A stretch of DNA of 64,000 bases from Sphingomonas_B tabacisoli (GTDB taxonomy: Bacteria > Pseudomonadota > Alphaproteobacteria > Sphingomonadales > Sphingomonadaceae), in NCBI RefSeq assembly GCF_042678385.1, contig NZ_JBHUDY010000001.1, positions 2,356,001-2,420,000 on the forward strand, in the 5' to 3' direction. The position numbers were made by a program, and so were the translations under genes. Each line of letters opens with the position of its first letter. Within the stretch, counting starts at the first letter, position 1. Below the pieces are notes generated by a model. The model saw only the letters and a program-made list of their open reading frames with translations, was not told the origin of the DNA and searched no databases. This document shows positions 33,643 to 41,908 of this stretch, one piece after another.

Positions 33643-33786
33643 ATGTTCGGCTATTCGCGCCTGTTCCGCAGCCGCTGGAGCGCTCTCCTCTGGGCGGCCG
33701 GCATCGTCTGGTTCGCGATCGAGGTCGCGTCCCCGGACCAGCCGCCTGCATCCAACGAGACAAATATTTCAAACGTGCTGGAATAG
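33643..33786 (+). CDS. Small single-span membrane protein
   Basis: 47 residues: MFGYSRLFRSRWSALLWAAG, continuing the hydrophobic stretch into WFAIEVASP and a polar tail. One membrane helix is predicted by eye. It lies 36 bp before the LytTR regulator on the same strand and could be translated from the same message. No family is recognised and the ribosome site is weak, so it may be a chance frame. Confidence 0.45.
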   Translation: MFGYSRLFRSRWSALLWAAGIVWFAIEVASPDQPPASNETNISNVLE

Positions 33787-33822
33787 CTTTCGCCCGGGCA
33801 ACGGAGCGCTTATCTGGAGCGG

Positions 33823-34677
33823 ATGCCTCCGTTGCTTGATCGATTGTCCAGCCGCGAGCGGCTGCGCATCGCCTGTGCGCTCGCCTTCTGGGCGGCGACC
33901 TATGTGCTGTTCATGACCTGGAACCAACTGCAAAGCGAGTTTCCGCTCGCCCCCTGGCAAAGCCGACGGCTGATCGCGACCCTTTGGGGTGCGCTGCTGT
34001 TCTTCGCGTTCACCCGGCTGGCCGACCGGATCGACGGCCGCAGCCTGCGCGACCGCAGCCTGATCCTGCTCGGCGGCGCCGTCGCCTGCGGCGTCGCCAT
34101 GATCCTGGGACGCGCGACGATCGATCATTTCCTCGCCTCGGCGCTGCATGAGCAGACGTCGAGCTGGTCCCGCCATCTCCGCTTCACCATGATCTGGGGC
34201 GGATATTTCGGCGGCGCCGCCATCGCTTTCCTGAGCTTTACGCAAAGCCTCGCCAAGCCGGCCGAGGCTCAGGAAACCGAGGCGCCAGCGGAGCCGCACG
34301 GCGCCAACGACAGCAATTATCCGGATGCCCTGTGGGTCAGCCGCGGCCGCGAAACCGTGCGGGTCTCGACGGACGCGATCGACTGGATCGAAGCGGAAGG
34401 CGACTATGTCCGGCTGCATGCGCGCACCGGCGGCGGGCTGCTGCGCGGCACGCTGAGCGGCCTCGAAGCCAAGCTCGATCCGGCGACCTTCGCGCGGGTG
34501 CATCGGTCGGCGATCTGCCGGCGCGACGCGGTCGTCGCCATGCTGCGCAAACCGTCAGGTGCGATGGCGGTCCGGCTGGACAGCGGAGTCGAAGTCCCCG
34601 TCGGCCGGCGTTACCGCGACGCCGTGGCAGAGTTGCTCGGCCAGACCAGGGAACCCCCAAGCAAAATCCCCGCCTGA
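33823..34677 (+). CDS. Membrane-bound LytTR-domain transcriptional regulator
   Basis: 284 residues. The N-terminal half has about four hydrophobic spans (residues 15-35, 48-65, 80-98, 120-140). The C-terminal 100 residues form a LytTR DNA-binding domain: ETVRVSTDAIDWIEAEGDYVRLHA, LSGLEAKLDPATFARVHRSAICRRDAV and VPVGRRYRDAV. The layout resembles membrane-tethered LytTR regulators that sense something in the envelope without a receiver domain. Signal and targets are unknown. Confidence 0.88.
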   Translation: MPPLLDRLSSRERLRIACALAFWAATYVLFMTWNQLQSEFPLAPWQSRRLIATLWGALLFFAFTRLADRIDGRSLRDRSLILLGGAVACGVAMILGRATIDHFLASALHEQTSSWSRHLRFTMIWGGYFGGAAIAFLSFTQSLAKPAEAQETEAPAEPHGANDSNYPDALWVSRGRETVRVSTDAIDWIEAEGDYVRLHARTGGGLLRGTLSGLEAKLDPATFARVHRSAICRRDAVVAMLRKPSGAMAVRLDSGVEVPVGRRYRDAVAELLGQTREPPSKIPA

Positions 34678-34793
34678 CATTCGCCCGCGGATCGCGGATG
34701 TTCGGCGGCGCAAACTGACGTTCGTCGCGGCGACGGGTGCTCCGTCGAGCTTTTATTTCCCCATTCCAGGCGCTGCGGCATCGGGACGCGGCA

Positions 34794-34982
34794 ATGACCG
34801 ACGCTCCTCCCTTTTTAGATGCACTGCTCACGATGCGTTACGCGACTTCCGACCCGGCCAGGGCTGCGGAGCTCGACTGCAATGACGCAATCGCCAAGCT
34901 TCAGCTGCACCTGGCGCGAGCGGCGGAACAGCAGGCACCGGCAGCCACCGTGCTGCCGCTGCGCGCGGGCTGTCGCGGCTAG
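34794..34982 (+). CDS. Short hypothetical protein
   Basis: 62 residues (MTDAPPFLDALLTMRYATSD, then a helical Ala-rich part and PLRAGCRG). The ATG lies 3 bp after a GGACGCGGC stretch, a poor ribosome site. No domain is recognised. Codon use fits the surroundings, so I keep it at low confidence. Confidence 0.35.
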   Translation: MTDAPPFLDALLTMRYATSDPARAAELDCNDAIAKLQLHLARAAEQQAPAATVLPLRAGCRG

Positions 34983-35069
34983 CGACGGTTCCCGCGTTCC
35001 ACGAAGTCCTGTCCGGCGGCGCTCCCCCAACCACCCCCGCGCCGCTGGGCAGGGCTTCGACGAGCTCCC

Positions 35070-35423
35070 TTAGTGCGCCGCGAGCAATCCTGCGCGGCGG
35101 ACGCCGGGCCGATTGCGCGTGAAGGCGAGCGTCGGGTCGATCGGCCCGTCGAAGGAAATCCCGATCCCGATGCCGTCGCCCCAGCGAACATAGCCGACGA
35201 CCGCACCGATCCCCGGCAGCTCGATTTCGACCTCGTCCCCCGGGCGCGGCGGATAGGCGCACTCGCCTTTTAGGCCGTGTGCGGAGATGTTGCGCACCGT
35301 CAGCGGCATCCGGTTCAGCGTCCCGGCGCGTCCGATCACGCCGCGCAGATAGACCGAGTAGCGCCGCTCGCGCGGGATCAGGTCGCTGCCGGCGGGAATT
35401 CGGATTTGCTGACTGTTGTCCAT
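35070..35423 (-). CDS. PilZ domain protein
   Basis: 117 residues. IPRERRYSVYLRGVIGR supplies the RxxxR part and VRNISAHGLKGECAYPPRPGDEVEIELPG the (D/N)xSxxG part of a c-di-GMP-binding PilZ fold, here NISAHG. The C-terminal YVRWGDGIGIGISFDG completes the barrel. It may relay c-di-GMP levels to an unknown partner. It follows the GT-C gene on the same strand with an 11-bp gap. Confidence 0.88.
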   Translation of the reverse strand: MDNSQQIRIPAGSDLIPRERRYSVYLRGVIGRAGTLNRMPLTVRNISAHGLKGECAYPPRPGDEVEIELPGIGAVVGYVRWGDGIGIGISFDGPIDPTLAFTRNRPGVRRAGLLAAH

Positions 35424-35433
35424 GCGGAACGAG

Positions 35434-36912
35434 TTACCGCGGGCGGGTGAACTCTTGGTAAACGCCTTGTTGACCGTCTTGCACCGGCGGCGTGAACAGG
35501 CGGAAGTGCGTCTTGAGGATCGGCCGTCCGATCCAGCCCCGATCCTGCGCCAGCCGCGCGAGCCGTTCGTCGAGGTCGGCGTTGCCGGACGTCGCGGGGC
35601 TCTCCCCGCCGACAACAATCGCCCCGATACCGTGCAAATCCGGCCGCCGGCCCGACATCAGCCGCAACCGCTGCTCGGCGTCGCGATCGAGCAGCGTCGC
35701 ACTCCGGAAATAGAAAGGCCCGGGCGCAAAGGCCGGCGCGATACCGAAGCCCGCCAACGAAACGAACTGCGGCGAAAGGCTCGCGACCGGGCCCACAACA
35801 TGGGCCCGATCGAGACCCTCGCGGAGCCGACCGCCTTCGCGTATCGCTGTGGGGAAGCTCATCGCGCCGCTTCCGAACTGCACTCCCAACTCCAGGGCGC
35901 CCGCCACCACGCATACGGCAGCGAACGCCTGCCAGCTCCGGCTCGGGCGCGTACCGGTCAGCCGCACCGCGGCCAGCACGAACAGCGGCGGCAGGGCCGG
36001 CATCAGATATTGCCGCCATGTCGGCGCGGGGATGAGGGCGGCGACCACGCCCGCGACGCAGAGCATCTCAAGGACCGGCAACGCGCCGCGCTTCCGGTTC
36101 AGCACGGCAAGCACCGCAACGGGCAGGCACGCGCCAAGGCTCGCGAACTTCAGAAAGTCGACCAGCCGCCCGCCAAGCGAAAGCTTCCACGGCTGCCCGG
36201 CATAATATTCCGCGGGGGCGCGCGCCGGAAATCCGATCACGTCGAACCAAAAGGCCTCGGGCGCTTCGGCCCAGGTCCACGCCACCAATAGGGCCGGCGC
36301 GACGGCTCCGAGCGCGACCCACACCGGCCGCCGCCCCGACTTCGCGAGCGTCCAGGCGCCATAAGCCGCAGCGGGAACCGCGTAGGAAATCTTGCAGGCC
36401 CCAGCCGCAGCCAGAATCCCGCCGATCGCGAACGCCTGCACCGGCGACGATCCATCCTTCCCTCGCACGATCAACGCGATCGCCCCGGCCAGCAGAGCCG
36501 CGGGGACAGCATCGTTTCGCGCCACCGTGAAGCAGAAGAAGAACACGCCCGTCGTCGCGAACAGCGCCGAACAGACGAGCGCCGCCCGCCGCGACGCGCC
36601 CGCCTGCACGGCCCCGTCATAGATCAACGCCGCCGTCGCCACGCCCAGCAAGGCGTTCGCCACCCGCAACGTCGGCCACGCCCAATGCCCCGTTGCCCAA
36701 ACGAGCGGCGCGAACAGCAGCGGATACAGCGGCGTCTGGAAATAGCCGAAATCGCGATAGGGCAGCAGCCCCTGCCCGCTCAGCACTGCCGCCGCCACAT
36801 ACTGGCTTTCGTCGTGATCGACGGGCCGCAGCAGCGCCGCCGCGATCAGCAGCACGGCCAGGCCGACAAAGCCGGCCACGGTCCAGCTCCTTCCGATTGC
36901 CGCGCGCTCCAC
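35434..36912 (-). CDS. GT-C type membrane glycosyltransferase-like protein (ArnT/GT39-like)
   Basis: 492 residues with about ten hydrophobic spans. The first external loop carries RPVDHDESQYVAAAVLSGQG, whose DHDE acid pair is the usual catalytic signature of polyprenol-phosphate-sugar-dependent GT-C enzymes. FGYFQTPLYPLLFAP resembles the second conserved loop. The donor and acceptor are unknown. Downstream is the PilZ gene; upstream is the divergent cpaF-like gene. Confidence 0.85.
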   Translation of the reverse strand: MERAAIGRSWTVAGFVGLAVLLIAAALLRPVDHDESQYVAAAVLSGQGLLPYRDFGYFQTPLYPLLFAPLVWATGHWAWPTLRVANALLGVATAALIYDGAVQAGASRRAALVCSALFATTGVFFFCFTVARNDAVPAALLAGAIALIVRGKDGSSPVQAFAIGGILAAAGACKISYAVPAAAYGAWTLAKSGRRPVWVALGAVAPALLVAWTWAEAPEAFWFDVIGFPARAPAEYYAGQPWKLSLGGRLVDFLKFASLGACLPVAVLAVLNRKRGALPVLEMLCVAGVVAALIPAPTWRQYLMPALPPLFVLAAVRLTGTRPSRSWQAFAAVCVVAGALELGVQFGSGAMSFPTAIREGGRLREGLDRAHVVGPVASLSPQFVSLAGFGIAPAFAPGPFYFRSATLLDRDAEQRLRLMSGRRPDLHGIGAIVVGGESPATSGNADLDERLARLAQDRGWIGRPILKTHFRLFTPPVQDGQQGVYQEFTRPR

Positions 36913-37000
36913 GAAAACCGCCTGCGCCCGCGGTTAGCACTCTGTCAAAGTTTCCGTCTTATTCACTCAGCCCGGAACAGAGCCAGGTGCTGGGGACGGG

Positions 37001-38497
37001 ATGAGCGCATTCGGAAAACGCGGCGGAGTTGGCGGACAAAGGCCATCCTTCGGCGTCGCGCGCCCTATGCAGGGGGGCGCCCCCGCTCCTGCCCCCGCGC
37101 CCGCCCGCGACGCTCCCGCCGATCCCTTCCCCGTTGCCGACGCCGAGCCGATCGCGCCGCCGCTGGACGCGATGCAGCGCCTGGCCGAGCGCCAGGCCGC
37201 GTCGGGCGAAGCCGGCCAGTCCAAGTCTGAAGGTTTCGAGGCCTCGGTCCACCGCATCAAGGAGCAGGTGCTCCCGCGCCTGCTCGAGCGCGTCGACCCG
37301 GAGGCCGCCGCCTCGCTCAGCAAGGACGAGCTCGCCGAGGAATTCTCGCCGATCATCGGCGAAGTGCTCGCCGAGCTGAAGATCACGCTCAACCGCCGCG
37401 AGCAATTCGCGCTGGAAAAGGTGCTGATCGACGAGCTGCTCGGCCTCGGGCCGCTCGAGGAATTGCTCGCCGACCCCGACGTCTCCGACATCATGGTCAA
37501 CGGCCCGCAGCAGACTTACATCGAGCGCAAGGGCAAGCTGGAGATCGCGGGCATCCAGTTCCGCGACGAAGAGCATCTGTTCCAGATCGCGCAGCGCATC
37601 GTGAACCAGGTCGGCCGCCGCGTCGACCAGACCACGCCGCTCGCCGACGCCCGCCTGAAGGACGGCAGCCGCGTCAACGTCATCGTGCCGCCGCTCTCGC
37701 TTCGCGGCACGGCCATTTCGATCCGTAAATTCTCCGCCAAGCCGATCACGCTCGACATGATGGCGAAGTTCGGATCGATGTCCGAAAAGATGGCGACCGC
37801 GCTCAAGATCGCCGGCGCCAGTCGCTTCAACATCGTCATCTCGGGAGGCACCGGCTCGGGCAAGACGACGATGCTCAACGCCCTGTCGAAAATGATCGAC
37901 CCGGGCGAGCGCGTCATCACGATCGAGGACGCGGCCGAGCTTCGCTTGCAGCAGCCGCACTGGCTGCCGCTCGAAACGCGTCCCGCGAACCTCGAGGGCC
38001 AGGGCGCGATCACCATCCGCGATCTCGTCATCAACGCACTGCGTATGCGCCCGGATCGCATCATCCTGGGCGAAATCCGCGGCAGCGAGTGTTTCGACAT
38101 GCTCGCCGCCATGAACACCGGCCACGATGGCTCGATGTGCACGCTTCACTCCAACTCCCCGCGCGAATGCCTCGCGCGTATGGAGAACATGGTGATGATG
38201 TCGGACATCAAGGTGCCGAAGGAAGCGATCAGCCGCCAGATCGCCGACTCGGTCGACCTCATCGTGCAGGTGAAGCGCCTCCGCGACGGCTCCCGCCGCG
38301 TCACCAACGTCACCGAAGTGATCGGCATGGAAGGCCCGGTGATCGTGACGCAGGAGCTGTTCAAGTTCGAGTATCTGGACGAGTCCGCCGACGGCAAGAT
38401 CATCGGCGAATATCGCAGCCAGGGCCTGCGCCCCTACACGCTCGACAAGGCCAAGCAATTCGGCTTCGACCAGGCGTTCCTCGAAGCCTGCTTGTAG
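37001..38497 (+). CDS. cpaF: CpaF/TadA-type secretion ATPase (no other tad genes nearby)
   Basis: 498 residues. A Pro/Ala-rich N-terminal 60 residues precede the GspE-type ATPase: ELLGLGPLEELLADPDVSDIMVNG, ISGGTGSGKTTMLNALSKMI (Walker A near residue 288), TIEDAAELRLQQPH (Asp box) and LRMRPDRIILGEIRGSE (Walker B), then MNTGHDGSMCTLHSN (His box). CpaF/TadA powers Flp pilus assembly. No pilin, TadB, TadC or CpaB/C gene lies in the window, so this copy is isolated. The 198 bp after it hold a small hairpin and lead into the metalloprotease cassette. Confidence 0.92.
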   Translation: MSAFGKRGGVGGQRPSFGVARPMQGGAPAPAPAPARDAPADPFPVADAEPIAPPLDAMQRLAERQAASGEAGQSKSEGFEASVHRIKEQVLPRLLERVDPEAAASLSKDELAEEFSPIIGEVLAELKITLNRREQFALEKVLIDELLGLGPLEELLADPDVSDIMVNGPQQTYIERKGKLEIAGIQFRDEEHLFQIAQRIVNQVGRRVDQTTPLADARLKDGSRVNVIVPPLSLRGTAISIRKFSAKPITLDMMAKFGSMSEKMATALKIAGASRFNIVISGGTGSGKTTMLNALSKMIDPGERVITIEDAAELRLQQPHWLPLETRPANLEGQGAITIRDLVINALRMRPDRIILGEIRGSECFDMLAAMNTGHDGSMCTLHSNSPRECLARMENMVMMSDIKVPKEAISRQIADSVDLIVQVKRLRDGSRRVTNVTEVIGMEGPVIVTQELFKFEYLDESADGKIIGEYRSQGLRPYTLDKAKQFGFDQAFLEACL

Positions 38498-38615
38498 AAA
38501 TCGGGCCGAGCCGACCGAGCCGCGCGTTCATTAACCATGTTAGTGTCTTTGCGGATTCAGTCCCAAACTGATACAAGTGAGTCGTCCCGCGCATCCAATG
38601 AACGGGAAGGTTCAA

Positions 38616-38637
38616 GGCTCCATTTTTGAACGGAGCC
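38616..38637. other. Short hairpin downstream of cpaF
   Basis: GGCTCC (38616-38621) and GGAGCC (38632-38637) enclose CATTTTTGAA, with TTCAA before the left arm. A possible weak terminator or leader structure ahead of the small beta-rich gene; no T-run follows the stem. Confidence 0.4.
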
Positions 38638-38695
38638 AATGTCGCACGCGCGCATTTCATGCCCGGGACACGAACTAGGCAAGCAGGGGCGGGCA

Positions 38696-38998
38696 ATGGC
38701 CGACGCCAAGGCTCTGGTTGGGCGCTGGGTTGAAATCCGCGAGGAAGGCGGCGACGGCCGCATGGTCCTCCGTGCCGACAGTCCCGACATCCCTCCGGCC
38801 CGCGGACGCCGCTCGATCGAGTTGGCGGAAGGCGGGAAGGCATCGCTCCACGCGCCTGGTCCGGACGATCGCAGCCGTTCGAGCGACGGTAGCTGGTCGC
38901 TCGAAGGCGATCGGCTGCGCATCGATGCGCCCGGTTGGTCGGGCAGCTATGTGATTGACTCTATTGGGAATGACCGGGTCGTGCTCAGCCCAGGATAG
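38696..38998 (+). CDS. Small lipocalin-like beta-rich protein
   Basis: 100 residues. It opens ALVGRWVEIREEGGDGRMVL and closes SWSLEGDRLRIDAPGWSGSY followed by VIDSIGNDRVVLSPG. Alternating hydrophobic residues and the G-x-W start suggest a small beta barrel of lipocalin type; no signal peptide is seen. The family is not identified. It lies 44 bp before the metalloprotease on the same strand and may be part of the same cassette, for instance as a binding or immunity partner; that is speculation. An in-frame ATG at 38639 would lengthen it by 19 residues. Confidence 0.7.
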   Translation: MADAKALVGRWVEIREEGGDGRMVLRADSPDIPPARGRRSIELAEGGKASLHAPGPDDRSRSSDGSWSLEGDRLRIDAPGWSGSYVIDSIGNDRVVLSPG

Positions 38999-39042
38999 AC
39001 CTCGTGTAAAGAGACGTCTGGGCCCCTTTGATGGAGGCTCAA

Positions 39043-40788
39043 ATGGCAGGCACGAAGAACGACCAGAATAACGGCAACGACGGAAAACCTCCGGCGAACG
39101 GCGGGAAAGGCGACGGCACGCCCGTGCCGACGCAACGGACCTGCGGCACGATGGCGGTCCACCACCGCCTGCTCGCCACCGACGCCCGCTACGCGGCGGC
39201 GCGCCAGCGGATCGAGGAGCAGGCCTTCGCCGCGCAGCGGATGGGAACGGCGGGGCGCAGCGGCTGCACCGAGATTCCGGTGGTGGTGCACGTCGTCTGG
39301 CGCGTCGCAGCCGAGAATATCTCGCAGGCCCAGATCGACAGCCAGATTGCCGTTCTCAACGCCGACTATCGCAAGCACAATGCGGACGTTTCCTCGGCGC
39401 CGGCGCCCTTCGCGCCGCTTGCTGCTGACTCCCGCGTCGTCTTCAAGCTGGCGACCACCGATCCGAACGGCAATCCGACCAACGGCGTCACCCGCACCCA
39501 GACGCAGGTCAACGGCTTCAGCGACGACGACGCGGTCAAGTCCGCGGCGACCGGCGGCGCCAATGCGTGGCCGCGCGACCAGTATCTGAACATCTGGGTG
39601 TGCAAGCTCGGCGGCGGCCTGCTCGGCTATGCCCAATTCCCGGGCGGTCCGGCGAACACCGACGGCGTCGTGATCCTCCACAGCGCGTTCGGCACATCGG
39701 GCACAGCGGCGGCCCCGTTCAACCTCGGCCGCACCGCCACGCACGAGGTCGGCCACTGGCTGAACCTGCGCCACATCTGGGGCGACGACGGCGACGGGTG
39801 CGGCGGCAGCGATTTTGTCGCCGACACGCCGAACCAGGCCGGTCCGAACTTCGGCGCGCCGGCCTTCCCGCATGTCAGCTGCTCGAACGGGCCGAACGGC
39901 GACATGTTCATGAATTACATGGATTATGTCGACGATCGCGCGATGGTGATGTTCACCACCGGCCAGGTCACGCGCATGCAGGCCGCGCTCGACGGGCCGC
40001 GCAGCGCGATCGGCCATTCGGTCTCATGCGGAAAGCCGCTGCCGAAGGAAGTCGTCAAGGAGCCGATCAAGGACAATCCGAAGGACTTCATCAAGGAACC
40101 GCTGAAGGACCTCCCGAAGGACGGTCACAAGGATCTTCCGAAGGACCTCCACAAGGACAATCCGAAGGACATCATCAAGGAGCCGGTGAAGGACGGCCAC
40201 AAGGACAATCCGAAGGAAGCGCACAAGGAGCCGCCGAAGGACCCGGCCAAGGAGCTCGCCAAGGATCCGCCCAAGGACGGCCACAAGGACTTCCCGAAAG
40301 AGCCGATCAAGGAGTTCGTGAAGGACCTGCCGAAAGACCCGCCCAAGGACATCCCGAAGGATGGCCACAAGGATTTCCCGAAGGACAATCCGAAGGACAT
40401 TATCAAGGAGCAGCCGAAGGAAGGCATCAAGGACTTCATCAAGGACGGCGGCAAGGATCCGATCGTCGATCCGGGGCCGAAGAAAATCTTCGAGAACCCG
40501 AAGGACCTGGTCGAAAATCCGGGCATTCCCGGCGGCGGCGTGGTCAATCCGCCGATCGGCGTCGCAGGCGGCGGCGGAACGCCGTTCGTCCTGGGCGGCG
40601 CCGTGGGTGGAGCAGCGGCCGGCGGCGGCCGCGACGCCGGGCAGGACAGGCAGCAATTGCTTGCCGGCTATGCCCAGTTGATCGGAGCTCTGAGCCAGAT
40701 CGCCCAGACGGGCATGCTGGATCAGGGCGGTCAGATGCTGCTCCAGCAGCTCATGGCCACTTACCAGGCCCTGATCGCGCAAGGCTGA
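39043..40788 (+). CDS. M43-type zinc metalloprotease with a K-[D/E]-x-x repeat tail
   Basis: 581 residues. The catalytic domain (about 75-325) has THEVGHWLNLRHIWGDDGDG, with HExxHxxxxxH ligands His234, His238 and His244, and the Met-turn MNYMDY, matching pappalysin-like M43 proteases. From residue 335 to 474 there are 35 uninterrupted tetrads K-[D/E]-x-x, often ending in P. A Gly/Pro-rich linker (about 495-532) and an amphipathic Gln-rich C-terminal helix follow. The N-terminus is polar (MAGTKNDQNNG) with no signal peptide. GGAGG 5 bp before the ATG at 39043 fixes the start over ATG 39031. A graspetide-type ATP-grasp ligase is encoded 77 bp downstream; the Lys/Asp/Glu tail is a plausible substrate. 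Confidence 0.88.
   Translation: MAGTKNDQNNGNDGKPPANGGKGDGTPVPTQRTCGTMAVHHRLLATDARYAAARQRIEEQAFAAQRMGTAGRSGCTEIPVVVHVVWRVAAENISQAQIDSQIAVLNADYRKHNADVSSAPAPFAPLAADSRVVFKLATTDPNGNPTNGVTRTQTQVNGFSDDDAVKSAATGGANAWPRDQYLNIWVCKLGGGLLGYAQFPGGPANTDGVVILHSAFGTSGTAAAPFNLGRTATHEVGHWLNLRHIWGDDGDGCGGSDFVADTPNQAGPNFGAPAFPHVSCSNGPNGDMFMNYMDYVDDRAMVMFTTGQVTRMQAALDGPRSAIGHSVSCGKPLPKEVVKEPIKDNPKDFIKEPLKDLPKDGHKDLPKDLHKDNPKDIIKEPVKDGHKDNPKEAHKEPPKDPAKELAKDPPKDGHKDFPKEPIKEFVKDLPKDPPKDIPKDGHKDFPKDNPKDIIKEQPKEGIKDFIKDGGKDPIVDPGPKKIFENPKDLVENPGIPGGGVVNPPIGVAGGGGTPFVLGGAVGGAAAGGGRDAGQDRQQLLAGYAQLIGALSQIAQTGMLDQGGQMLLQQLMATYQALIAQG
40045..40464 (+). repeat. 12-bp coding repeat giving 35 K-[D/E]-x-x tetrads
   Basis: Every fourth residue is Lys followed by Asp (24 units) or Glu (11 units); the phase never slips over 420 bp. 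The third and fourth positions are variable, with N-P, G-H, F-P, L-P and I-I recurring. At DNA level the units are degenerate, so the pattern is kept by selection on protein rather than by recent duplication. Confidence 0.95.
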
Positions 40789-40818
40789 GCCTGCGCGCCT
40801 GTATCAATGCGTAACCGG

Positions 40819-40847
40819 GCGGCGGCCGATCCCCCATCGGCCGCCGC
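40819..40847. other. Perfect hairpin between metalloprotease and ATP-grasp genes
   Basis: GCGGCGGCCGAT (40819-40830) and ATCGGCCGCCGC (40836-40847) are exact 12-bp inverted arms around five C residues. There is no T-run after it. It could attenuate, protect or process the mRNA so that much less ligase than substrate is made. Confidence 0.7.
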
Positions 40848-40865
40848 TTCAGGATGGAGCGCCCC

Positions 40866-41807
40866 ATGATCCTGATCATATCCTTCGCGGACAACGAGCA
40901 TGTCCGCCGCGTCACCGAGCACCTTTCCCGCCCGCACCGCATCGTCGACATCGCCTGGTTCCCGTCCCGCATGGCGCTGACGGCGCTGTCCGGCAGCGAC
41001 GGCCTGACGCTCCGGCTCGATCCGGCGGACGGCGGCGCGATCGAGATCGGAGAAGTCGGCGCGGTCTGGTGCCGGCGGCTGCGGCCGATGACGATCGACA
41101 ACAGCGTCACCGATCCGGTGGCGCGTATGTTCGCCTGGTCGGAATCGAACGAGGCGCTGCAAGGCCTGTGGCATTCGCTCGACGCCTTCTGGATGAACCC
41201 GCCGCTGGCCGACGAGGCGGCACAGCGGAAAATCCTTCAGCTCAAGATCGCGATGGAAGAGGGTCTGGCCATTCCCGAAACCTGCATCACCAACGATCCC
41301 GCCCAGGCGCGCTCTTTCATCGACGCCGCCGGCACGACCAAAGTCATCCGCAAAGCCTTCCGCAACATCGCCGAAGCCCCTCGCCCGACCGCGACCGTCG
41401 AGCCCGCCGACCTCACGCGGCTCGACGCGGTCCGCTTCGCGCCGGTCATCTTCCAGCATTTCGTCGCGGCGGATCTCGACCTGCGCACCACCGTGATCGA
41501 CGGCGAAATGTTCACCGCCGCGATCCGGTCCGACGCCGATCATCAGGTCGATTATCGCCAGGGCCTCGGCACCGCGACGGTCACGCCCTACGACCTGCCC
41601 GACGACGTGGCCGAGGCGCTACGCCGGCTGATGGACCGGCTCGGCCTGAAATTCGGCGCCGTCGATTTCCGCGTGACCCCAGAGGGCGAGCACGTCTTTC
41701 TGGAGGTCAACCCGGCCGGCGAATATCTGTTCGCCTGCGACCGCACCGGCCAGCCCGTGCCGCAAGCGATCGCCGCCTGCCTCGAACGCCACGACACCGG
41801 ACGCTGA
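40866..41807 (+). CDS. MvdC/MvdD-type ATP-grasp ligase (graspetide synthetase family)
   Basis: 313 residues. The N-terminal domain has GAVWCRRLRPMTI and LDAFWMNPPLADEAAQRK, the arginine/Asn-Pro pattern of microviridin-type ligases. The ATP-grasp core follows: LAIPETCITNDPAQA, TTKVIRKAFRN (ATP-contacting Lys), VIFQHFVAADLDLRTTVIDG, DYRQG and VFLEVNPAGEYLF (metal-binding E-x-N). Members form ester or amide bonds between Asp/Glu side chains and Ser/Thr/Lys of a precursor. GGAG 6 bp before the ATG at 40866 sets the start. No short precursor gene is visible; the Lys/Asp/Glu tail of the metalloprotease just upstream is the best candidate. Confidence 0.85.
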   Translation: MILIISFADNEHVRRVTEHLSRPHRIVDIAWFPSRMALTALSGSDGLTLRLDPADGGAIEIGEVGAVWCRRLRPMTIDNSVTDPVARMFAWSESNEALQGLWHSLDAFWMNPPLADEAAQRKILQLKIAMEEGLAIPETCITNDPAQARSFIDAAGTTKVIRKAFRNIAEAPRPTATVEPADLTRLDAVRFAPVIFQHFVAADLDLRTTVIDGEMFTAAIRSDADHQVDYRQGLGTATVTPYDLPDDVAEALRRLMDRLGLKFGAVDFRVTPEGEHVFLEVNPAGEYLFACDRTGQPVPQAIAACLERHDTGR

Positions 41808-41908
41808 AGCCTGCGCTCATCGAACCGCGGCCGGCTTTGGTCGAGCGCGGCTTGCGGCTAGCATTTGGGGAAGGTCGAGCGGAAACGACCGTCTTTTCAG
41901 GAGGAACC

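Noticed and set aside
39028..39042. Earlier TTG (39028) or ATG (39031) as start of the metalloprotease
   Set aside because: GGAGG lies between them and the ATG at 39043 at correct spacing, so translation should begin at 39043.
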